A stretch of 64,000 bases of DNA from Callorhinus ursinus (lineage: Eukaryota; Chordata; Mammalia; Carnivora; Otariidae), in contig NW_020312827.1 in NCBI RefSeq assembly GCF_003265705.1, positions 23,168,896 to 23,232,895 of the forward strand, in the 5' to 3' direction. A program made the position numbers and the translations under genes. This document shows positions 56,681 through 64,000 of the stretch, piece after piece. The stretch's first letter is position 1; each line of letters begins with the position of its first letter. The notes under the pieces were generated by a model that searched no databases, was not told the DNA's origin, and saw nothing but the letters and a program-made list of their open reading frames with translations.

Positions 56681-57229
56681 GGACGGGACGAAGAAGCTTG
56701 TATCTGGGCGGGAAGCGGAAGGTTAGGAGGACCTCACGCAGAGTCCCAAGGGAAGCAGAGAGAAAGCTCGAAATCGGCTGTGGGAAGGGGCCAAGTCCAC
56801 TCCACTGCCCCCTCCGACTTGCTTCACTGTTTCCATCCGGGACCTGCACAGGCTCGCTCCCTACTCCACGGGGTGCAAAAGGATATAGCCGTTCTGTCTG
56901 TCCAAACTACTCCTGAAACATCAGCCCTGCCCTGGGTGATTGTGCCCCTGGCCGGGGTGCACTCAGCTCCACAGAGAGGCACAGCTTCAAGGATGGAATC
57001 TGGCTGGCCCAAGACAGACACACAGACAGTCAATGATACAAGGCCACAGCAGAAAACACAGCAGCCCCCCGCCAGTCCCTATGCCTCAGGACTCAGACAG
57101 TTGGACCCAGTTAATTGAAATATAAGCTTCAGGCAATAGGATTTATCCAAACACCAAGAAAATAGCAGGAGGATGCTAACAGCATGCAAATAGATGCGAT
57201 GGAAGCCCTTTAAGACAATAATTCAGTTC
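56681..57229. other. Unclassified GC-richer stretch
   Basis: No gene was supported. Frames 56301-56849 (minus, 182 codons) and 56780-57118 (plus, 112 codons) overlap and neither has a recognised domain. The minus one also runs through the LTR and the G run. Confidence 0.45.
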
Positions 57230-57583
57230 CGGCAAGCCAGGTACAGACAGCACTCAACCCAGCGCACAACCCCACCCCGGCCCCCTCCTCACCTCCTTCT
57301 GGCTCTCTCCTCCCCCCTCCCACAGCACCTGGACAGGTCTGATTTGCTCTAATAAAAGCGGCCTCGGCCCCAGGGAGCCTGCAGGAGGAACACAGCTGAT
57401 TTCACCTCTTTAACCCCGGAACTAGGAAAACAGCGGAACGAGGACTCTGGCTTTCCCCGGGGAGGTCCCCGAGCTTTATCTCGTGAGCTGCACGACCTCT
57501 AGGAACCTCTGCACAAATGAGATAAACCGGGCCCAAGAGGAAACCTACTTATCTCCCAACAAAGCATCTTTGCAAATCGCGGC
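57230..57583. other. Repeat-free block with GATA and TATA-like motifs
   Basis: A TATA-like 'aataaaag' (57351-57358) lies in GC-rich context. It is followed by an E-box 'cagctg' (near 57393) and three GATA-type motifs: tttatct 57475-57481, gagataa 57519-57525 and cttatct 57548-57554. No transposon signature is visible. Enhancer or promoter function is only inference. Confidence 0.35.
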
Positions 57584-57618
57584 TTTTTTCTTTTTTCTTT
57601 TTTCTTTTTTTTTTTTTT
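57584..57618 (+). repeat. T-rich (TTTTTTC)n tract
   Basis: Three TTTTTTC-like units pass into a T16 run. Confidence 0.95.
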
Positions 57619-57835
57619 GCTTCTCAGGGAAAGGAGTATTTTTAAAAATAATAGGCGCAATAACAGTAATAACAAACATCATCCGCTGATGCCTGCATCC
57701 CGGTCAGTGCCCAGGGGAAGGACGTATAGGGGCCTGCAGGGCAGGACTGTGCTGGGACCATGGGTGACTCATGTGCTGGGGTGGCCAGCTTCCCCGAGGG
57801 TCCTGAGCCCCGTGTCTGGTTTGAGAGATACGGCC

Positions 57836-58000
57836 GCCACCTCTCTTCATACAGAATAAACAAATGATTAACTGTCTCATTAGCGACCGTGCAGGAAGAC
57901 ACACAACTCACGTCCCGGCGGGTGGTGCAGCCAAGAGATTTATATTATTTAACAATAAAAGCAAAACAAACGTGGCCTTCCTCTGCTGCCTGCCTGCACG
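57836..58000. other. Repeat-free AT-rich block, candidate regulatory
   Basis: It contains a FOX-like 'aataaacaaatg', homeobox-like 'gattaac' and 'cattag', and a TATA-like 'aataaaagcaaaacaaac'. No repeat signature is seen and the frames on both strands lack domains. Conservation is not testable here. Confidence 0.3.
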
Positions 58001-58289
58001 GGGCCCTTGTGCTAGAGCAGGGCAGTGGCACCTGGCCGGCACAAGGATTCCAGCCCGAAGGAGGGAGCAGATGCCAGACGTACCTTCCTGGCATTTCAGG
58101 GTTGGCATTAGGGTGGGAGTAGGGGTGGGGGTGTTGGAATGGAAGGAGGGAAAGAGGGAACAAGATTGCTCAGAAATGCAACACAGTTTACTCGGGAGTC
58201 ACACGTGGCCTGTCACTCTTTGGGAAGGAGAACAGAACTGGAAATCAAGGGACTCCTATTCCAGCCAAAGCTCCCACCCCACCTAGATG

Positions 58290-58605
58290 ATTGATGAGTT
58301 AGGCACATTCCACCTAGGTTTCCACATCTGTAAAATGGGAGGAGGGTTTTTTTTTTTTTTTAAGTACTATACGAATGCAGATTGCCATTATTGTTGCCTT
58401 TTTATCACACTATAAAGAGCTGTTAAGAGATCAGACACTGAATTCAGACTTCTGGGGACAAATCCCAGCTCTACTTTCTAGTGTGTGTGTGTTGGGGGGC
58501 AATGAACGTCCCTTTGTGGGCTATAAAATGAGTATGCCAACTATATTTACCTCTTAGGATTAAAAAAGGTAACTCCTGAAGAGCACTAAACAATGCCTAG
58601 CATGG
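58290..58605 (+). mobile_element. Two MIR fragments
   Basis: First: 'gcacattccacctaggtttccacatctgtaaaatggg', followed by a T16 run. Second: 'ggacaaatcccagctctactttc', 'gggctataaaatgagtatgcc', 'tacctcttaggattaaa', and 'gagcactaaacaatgcctagc'. Confidence 0.7.
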
Positions 58606-58859
58606 GTAGGGGGGAGGCCTTCAAAGTGTCAAAGATGTAACCGTGTTTAACCTTATTCCTCACCAGTGCCCTCATTCTGAAGACACAACCTAGATTTACA
58701 CCTCCAAGAATTCCAGTTATAAATTATTGTTCCTACCTCTAAGCTTTTTTCTACTTTCCCCTCCTACTCCGAAGAAAGAAGTGCCCCACGCCTTTTTTCC
58801 CCAAGATATGATTCCTTCTTTCCTCCTCTGGGGTTTTGATCCAAAAATCATCTCTTGTT
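58606..58859. other. Unclassified short stretch
   Basis: No gene. It may already be L2 sequence upstream of the recognisable part. Confidence 0.4.
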
Positions 58860-60110
58860 TTTGCCGTTTTCAGATCCTTCTATTCTACTGGTTCTGGGTC
58901 CCCTGTTCCTACAAACATGTTCAAGCCTGACATCCTACTAACAACCCGCTGTCAACCATGTCTCCCCCAAGGCAGCATCCTTCCTCTTCCCTTTCCCCCT
59001 GAGGAGCATAATCTATATTCCTTGCCTCTACCTTGCAACTTTCATTCACTCTCCTGGCTTCCATCCCCCAACACTCTGCTGGTGGCAAAAGGCACAAAAC
59101 AGTCCAGCTTGTCAAGTCTGTCCCCGGACCCCTCTCCAGGCTTCAGCTTAAGTTATCCGTGGCCTGTGGCATTGCTGACAAACCCCTTGCTGAAATCCTC
59201 TCTTCTCTTGGCCTGGGTACTGCTCTGCTCCCTCTTTTCTGTCTACTTTCCCTCTGCCTCTCTCACTAGTTTCTCGTCCTGGCCCGTAAGTGTTGTCCCC
59301 CAGTGGATGGGCCTTGGTACCTTCTCTTCTGGCATATGCTGCATATTCCAAGTGCCTGAGCGCCCTGAGTAGCGTCATACTCCAAGGTCCTCTAAGGCAA
59401 AGGGCTTGTGGCAGTTTTGTTTGGCTGACAGACTGTTTCCCAAGACTGTGTGACTGGGCAAGTATCCTTCAACTGGCTGAACATCTACTCTTACATCAGA
59501 CCACTTTGCACATTTATGTCAACTCCTCACCTTGGTAGGTACGTGGTGAGGTGGCTGGTGAGCCTGTGACCAGGTTTCTCTGGGACAGTCTTACCTACTA
59601 CATCGAGCAGGCAGCATGTTTAGTGCTTATGGAACCCCAAACTTTATTTCTGCTATATGTTCGCCTTTTGAACCCAAAACCAAATGTCCAGCAGTTTCAT
59701 GACAATTCCACCTGGAAACCCTACAAAGTCCTCAAGCGTATCTGCATCTTCTTCCCATAATGCCTTGTCTATCTTGGTTACAACATCACTACGCACCCTG
59801 ATATTGTAAGTAGAAACCTCAGGATCATTCTTGACTCCCAGTGAACTCTCTTGCTCCCTTATTTCTAGAGATCTACTGTGTCCTGTTAATTTTACCAACA
59901 AATATCCAGAGAACATTTCCCTCCCTCTCTTCCTGTCCACCTTGCCCCTGTCCTAGTGCCACCTCCCCATTCCCTAGTTCTTTAATCAAGTCCATTTTCA
60001 ACACCAGCCACCAGAGAGATCTTTCTAAAAAGATCCATGGGTAGAATCCCTTCATCCTCCACACACTTCCTGCACCTCAAAACCTGCCCTCCCCTTCTCC
60101 TTTCCTCCCC
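58860..60110 (+). mobile_element. LINE L2, long ORF2 remnant
   Basis: A long run follows L2 ORF2 in order. 'ctccaggcttcagcttaag ... gcattgctgacaaacccc' corresponds to the D-x-S-x-A-F-D-T/V reverse-transcriptase region in L2. Next come 'ctcttggcctgggtactgctctg', 'gttgtcccccagtggatgggccttgg', 'ctcaggatcattcttgactcccag', and 'caacaccagccaccagagagatctttct'. The 178-codon frame 58836-59372 is this remnant read in a broken frame. It is about 1.2 kb long, inactive, and the longest LINE piece here. Confidence 0.75.
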
Positions 60111-60117
60111 ATCAAAA

Positions 60118-60305
60118 TTTTTCAGTGGTGTCTCACTGGTTAACATATATGGAGAAACCACCTGGGGAACTTGTTAAAATGCAGATTCCCAGGTCTTCAC
60201 CATAAACAGTCTAAGGCGAGAAAGAGCTTTCTGTGAGTCTAGGAGACTATATCTTTAACAAGCACCCTGGAGGATTTCCACGCCAGTTCTCCACAAATCA
60301 AAGGT
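60118..60305 (+). mobile_element. MER5A-like MITE
   Basis: 'cagtggtgtctcactggttaacatat', 'aaaccacctggggaacttgttaaaatgcagattcccagg', 'tctttaacaagcaccctggagg', ending in 'ccacaaatcaaagg'. One terminus is diverged. Confidence 0.75.
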
Positions 60306-60329
60306 TTAGAGCCTCTGAACGGAAGCCAC

Positions 60330-60795
60330 AGTATTGCTGTGAAGAACTTTGAGATCAGGCCTCCTGGCAGTTGAATTCCAGCTCCTCCACAGGGAGCTGT
60401 GCCTCACGGTATGATGCTTTAGTCTCCATGCATTGGTTTCTTCATCTAATGTATATGGATGATAACAACAGTACCACCCATATATCAAATGCTTATCACC
60501 ATGCTATGTACTTTAAAGGCACAGACTTTTGGAATCATCATAACAAACACATGAGGTAGATGCCATTACTTACTCCATTTCCCAGGTGAGGAAACTGAGG
60601 CATAGAGAGTAACTTGCCTAAGGTCACAGGGCTAATAAATGGCAGAGCTGGGTTTTGAATGCAGGTCCATGCTCACAGCCATCACCCACAAGGCTGTCAT
60701 CGAGATGACATGACGTAACTTACAGGAGGCACTTAGCATGTTGCCCTGCACATAGTAAGAGCTACATAAATGGCAGCCATTCTTCCTGTGGCTAT
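60330..60795 (+). mobile_element. MIR split by an antisense MIR
   Basis: The sense head spans 60330-60478 ('gttgaattccagctcctcc', 'tggtttcttcatctaatg', 'gatgataacaacagtacc'). The sense tail resumes at about 60696 ('gatgacatgacgtaacttacagg', 'cacttagcatgttgccctgcacatagtaagagctac'). The insert at 60480-60695 is a MIR in the opposite direction. Confidence 0.8.
60480..60695 (-). mobile_element. MIR SINE nested in a MIR
   Basis: Antisense MIR with an excellent core: 'ccatttcccaggtgaggaaactgaggcatagagag', 'ttgcctaaggtcacagggctaataaatggcagagctggg', 'tgaatgcaggtccatgctc'. A 6-base 'caccca' at both borders may be a target-site duplication. Confidence 0.88.
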
Positions 60796-60867
60796 TATTA
60801 GTACTATCTTTACAGAATCAACATTACATTTGCCAGTTTGAAAGGCAGCAGCGTGTTATGGATGAGC

Positions 60868-61104
60868 AGACTCTAGCAAGCCGTCTCGTCCAATACAGCA
60901 GTCACTATGTTCATGTGCCTATTTAAATTTAAATATAATAATTCAAATTAATTAAAAAGTAGTTTCAGTTCCTCAGTCACACTAGCCACATTTCAAGTGC
61001 TCAAGAACCACATGCAGTTAGTGGCTACTATACTGGAAGTATAGATTTAGAACACTGCCATCATTATAGAAAGTTCTATTGGACAACACTGCTCTAGAGG
61101 TAGA
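60868..61104. mobile_element. Palindromic hAT-type MITE
   Basis: Terminal inverted repeats 'ctctag ... gtccaata' (left) and 'tattggacaacactgctctagag' (right) bound an internal AT-rich palindromic region. The 'actagccacatttcaagtgctcaag' and 'catgcagttagtggctac' blocks are partly complementary. It belongs to a common mammalian MER-type DNA-transposon family; the exact name is not resolved. Confidence 0.75.
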
Positions 61105-61330
61105 CTGCTGGAATAAAATCCTGACTCTGATAGTTGAGGGTTCTTTGGAATGATAATTTGTCTCCCTGTGCCTCAGTTTCCTCACCTGCAAAACTAAGAT
61201 AAAAACAATACCCACTTCATATGGCTGCTTTAAAGAACATATAAATCATTACAATTAATGTACTGAGAATATAATGTACTCTGGCAGACAATAGGTAATA
61301 TATAAGTGCTTCTGTTTATTACTATGGAGA
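61095..61330 (+). mobile_element. MIR SINE
   Basis: Sense MIR: 'gactgctggaataaaatcctgactctg', 'tctccctgtgcctcagtttcctcacctgcaaaac', 'atatggctgctttaaagaac', and the end 'acaataggtaatatataagtgct'. The core is well preserved. Confidence 0.85.
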
Positions 61331-61419
61331 TGGTGGTATCATTAGCAATATTATCCTTATACTTGAGCCACTTGACACAACAAGCATTGACATTTAAATC
61401 CTTGTATCTAACCTATACC

Positions 61420-61600
61420 TGAGATGTCCTTCTCTCCCACCTTCTACTTCCCATTCAACTGACAAACTCCTACACTTCCTCCAAAGCCCACTGAATTGGT
61501 GATTTTCTCTCCACACCTTTCTGCAAAGCACTTTCACCCCTGGCACAATTCATTGCTTCTCAAGCCTGCAAAGCCCAGTGGCCACGCCTGCTATTTCTGC
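61420..61600 (+). mobile_element. Possible L2 fragment
   Basis: 'ccttctctcccaccttctacttcccattc', 'ctacacttcctccaaagccca' and 'gcaaagcactttcacccctggcacaattcattgc' resemble the L2 3' region. It is diverged. Confidence 0.45.
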
Positions 61601-62124
61601 ACTCCATCCCCCCTGAATTCCGATTGCTCTAGGTCCTTACTCCCGCTCTGCTCCTTTGAAATATCTTCTAAGATCCACAGATCTCATTGGAAATAAGAAA
61701 GGACCTCCATTTCGGAGGACAGACCACTGTATGTCAGCAGATGGAGCCTTGCAAACACTTAGATGATAAAATGTATCCAGAAAGAGAAGCAAATGTGATG
61801 TTGTGCCTTGGGCACCATGTCCATCACAAACCCCTGGGCACCAGCGTGTATGACCTTTAGAAAAAGTCACACGGGCTGAAATGTCTCTGTATTGTTCTTT
61901 GCATGGCAATGAATTACTCTGGATGGAGATGAAAATTCTTCCTTGCATAATTTCTCAAATAGCTGAGTTGGGAAGCCCAGGAGTTGGGACTAGGAGGGGA
62001 ATAAAAGGTGAACACTATGGCTTTGTTTTCACAGATCATGTGCTGTTCTGAGTGTATCCTACAGAAATAGCGAACTTTTCAAAAAGAAGAAACTTGCCAA
62101 ACTTAAGAAGAGAGAGGGTTTGAT
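61601..62124. other. Unclassified non-coding stretch
   Basis: No gene. The minus frame 61637-61948 (103 codons) has no recognised domain. Confidence 0.5.
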
Positions 62125-62350
62125 GTGAGAGTAGTGTCTAAGCCAGAGTGAACTGGGAGCCAGAGCATCACTACTTATTGGTTCTATAATCTCAGCCACA
62201 GCCCTGAAGCACTTCTGTTTCCCCACATGTGAAATGAAGGCAATACTCTACCCTGTAGAAGAGGGATGAGGAATAATGCACGAGCACACTTCTCACAAGG
62301 CAGACATACGGTAGACCCTGAATCAGTGGCATCCACTACTATTACTAGGT
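62125..62350 (+). mobile_element. MIR SINE
   Basis: Sense MIR: 'gagtgaactgggagccagagc', 'gcacttctgtttccccacatgtgaaatgaagg', 'acggtagaccctgaatcagtgg'. It is diverged. Confidence 0.65.
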
Positions 62351-62754
62351 TCTATCAAACCTGTCCTTCCAAGGAAATCACATAAAATTTGTAATGAATG
62401 AGGCAAGTGGAGACCAAATAGAAATGCATTCCTGTGATATTAAGACTGAGTTTTACAGGACCACATGTAAGCAAACACGAGTCTCCAAAGTAACTACAAC
62501 TCAGCCAGATTGCACACATATCTATTTGCAAAGGCCATTTAATGTGAGTTCTACAAAATCCCTACAGGGTAATAAGTCAAGTTTCCATACAACAGGGGCA
62601 TGTGGACAACCAGAAACAGCTGGAGGCTTTTAGCCACTGCATCTCTCTCTCTCTTTTGGTTATTTCCAGACAACAAACAAGCCCAGGCCACCTATATTTG
62701 AGTGAAAATTCTATTCCACCCCATTTTCCTCTCTTCTCCCCACCTGGCCTCCTC
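62351..62754. other. Unclassified non-coding stretch
   Basis: No gene or recognised repeat. Confidence 0.5.
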
Positions 62755-62960
62755 TTGGTCACAGCTGCTTGTTGAGGGCAGCAGTATGTGCCTTCTCTTC
62801 AATTCCTGTCACTCGATCATGGTTCATACTCCACTGAAGCTGCTCTCACCATGCCACCAAGTGATCTCCTTTCTATTCATCCCAACCACTGAACAGCTAT
62901 CCTGGTTCAGGGACTCCATGATAAGCAAAATCCTGGGAATGACCCTGACTCTTGTCTAAT
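62755..62960 (+). mobile_element. L2 ORF2 fragment
   Basis: 'catactccactgaagctgctctcaccatgccaccaagtgatctcc' is an L2 ORF2 block (the Thr/Ser-Glu-Thr/Ala-Ala-Leu-x-x-Val-x-x-Asp region). The frame 62702-62959 is a remnant of this, not a gene. Confidence 0.6.
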
Positions 62961-63029
62961 CCCCTCCCCTCCTAGTGCTGGCAGGGCCTGTGCATAGGAC
63001 GAGGCATCGCTGTCATGATTATATGCTGT

Positions 63030-63447
63030 TAGATGCCGTTATGGGTCAAATTGTGTCTCACCAAAATTCACATGTTGAAGCCCAGTATCTCAGAATGTGA
63101 CCTTATTTGGAAATAGGATTGTTGCAGGTATAATTAATCCTGAGTTCATTAGGGTGGATCCGAAGCTGGTATGACTGGTAGCCTTACAGAAAGGGGAAAT
63201 TTAGACATGGAAATGTACACAGAGGGAAAACACTGCGTGAACATGAAGACAGTCATCTCTCTACAAGCCAAGGGAAGACTGCCTGGAACAGATGCATCCC
63301 TCACAGCCCTCAGAAGGACCCAACTCTGCCAACACCATGATTTCAGACTTCCAGCCTCCAGAGCTGTGAGACAATAAAATTTTGTTGTTTAAGCCACTCT
63401 GCTTGTGGGACTTAGCTATGGCAGCCTTAGCAAACTAATACATATGG
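63030..63447 (+). mobile_element. MLT1-type MaLR LTR
   Basis: Landmarks: 'gggtcaaattgtgtctcaccaaaattcacatgttgaag', 'gaccttatttggaaatagg', 'ctgatttcagacttccagcctccagagctgtgag', 'aagccactctgcttgtgggac', 'cagccttagcaaactaatac'. It is nearly complete. The frame 63171-63377 is accidental. Confidence 0.88.
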
Positions 63448-63584
63448 CAAAAGGGAAATTACCCACGTAGAACAATTTACTCACATGAGCCCTTTAAAGG
63501 CAGAGCATTTTCTCCAGTTGATAACAAATAAGAAGTCAGAGAGTTGGCACATAGGTAGGATTTGATGCTCCAGTGTTGGCCCTG

Positions 63585-63930
63585 AAGATAGAGGAGGCCA
63601 CGGGACAAGGAATGCAGGCAGCCTTTAGTTGTTGACAGCAGCCACAGGCTGACAGCAAGCAAAGAAATGGGGAATCCAGTTCTACAACTGCAACGAAGTA
63701 AATTTGGCCAACCACAGGCATGAGGTTAGAAGTAGGCTCTTCCTGGAATCTGCAGATAAGAGTCCAACTAGTCAGCACTTTAATTTAAGCCTCATGAGAC
63801 CCTAAACAGAGGACCCATCTGAACCAGGCTGAACTTCTGATCTACAGAACTGTGAGCTAGCAAATGCATGTGGCTCTAAGCCACACTAAAATTGTGACAA
63901 TTTGTTACAGCAGCAATAGAAGACTAATTC
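63585..63930 (+). mobile_element. MaLR-type LTR, 3' part
   Basis: 'ggccacgggacaaggaatgcaggcagcc', 'gagaccctaaacagaggaccc', 'ctacagaactgtgagctagc', 'aagccacactaaaattgtgacaatttgttacagcagcaatag'. It matches the 3' end of MLT1-like LTRs and lies about 140 bases after another LTR in the same direction. Confidence 0.75.
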
Positions 63931-64000
63931 AGACTGCAACCCTCCAATCCCTTCCCTGAGGGTTTTTCTTTCAGGATAATATGAATTCTGGGCTCTTAGC

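Noticed and set aside
56301..56849. Longest minus-strand open frame (182 codons)
   Set aside because: It starts in unique DNA but runs through the G-run, an L2-like remnant and the end of an LTR. It is Pro/Ser/Leu-rich with no domain, as expected from GC-rich non-coding DNA.
58836..59372. Plus-strand frame of 178 codons
   Set aside because: It coincides with a degraded L2 ORF2 remnant, with several other frames open in the same region.
63030..63930. A provirus with two LTRs
   Set aside because: The two LTRs differ in sequence, are only about 140 bases apart and have no gag, pol or env-like sequence between them.

Overview
This window looks like repeat-rich, non-coding nuclear DNA from a carnivoran mammal. 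The clearest sign is a set of nine tRNA-derived CAN-SINEs, a family restricted to Carnivora. Each has a tRNA-like head beginning 'cctgggtggctcag', a CT-rich body, an 'aataaataaaatctt' end and an A-rich tail. The head and middle resemble the arctoid caniform type (bears, pinnipeds, mustelids and relatives). They do not resemble the feline type, and the dog-specific SINEC_Cf head is absent. That placement is from memory of the families and is not a search result. No protein-coding gene, structural RNA gene, CRISPR array or bacterial-type feature could be supported. The open reading frames are short, mostly lie over repeats, and show no recognisable domains apart from degraded LINE remnants. The window is best read as an intergenic region or a large intron.

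Layout. 0-3 kb: MaLR/MLT1-type LTR fragments, one inverted and one split by a CAN-SINE, then MIRs. 3-10 kb: MIR and L2 fragments, an (ATGG)n array, a CAN-SINE and an L1 3' end. 10-27 kb: mostly unclassified sequence with an MLT1 LTR, two CAN-SINEs, a MER5 cluster, L2 copies and a long (GT)n array. 27-36 kb: MLT1-type LTRs, MIRs, a MER5 pair, a full CAN-SINE with perfect target-site duplications, and a CAN-SINE nested head-on in another. 36-43 kb: a (GATA)n array, an unidentified sequence unit present twice (38.9 and 41.1 kb), an alternating purine/pyrimidine tract, and a repeat-free block (41.6-42.1 kb). 43-48 kb: a MER5 pair, an MLT1 LTR, nested MIRs, a CAN-SINE and one weak candidate exon (47049-47204). 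48-55 kb: a dense MIR block. 55-58.3 kb: an L1 3' end, an MLT1 LTR, a G-run and GC-richer unique sequence with possible regulatory character. 58.3-64 kb: a long L2 remnant covering part of ORF2, MER5 and other DNA-transposon MITEs, MIRs and two LTRs.

There is no operon-like organisation. What can be read is a history of insertions: old MIR, L2 and MER5 elements, then MaLR LTRs, then carnivoran L1 and CAN-SINEs. I did not find a convincing new biological system. The observations most worth checking are the duplicated unidentified unit, the 156-bp open segment with good splice-like borders, the MIR-in-MIR arrangement seen twice at about the same internal site, the recurring tandem MER5 pairs, and three repeat-free blocks that may be conserved non-coding elements.
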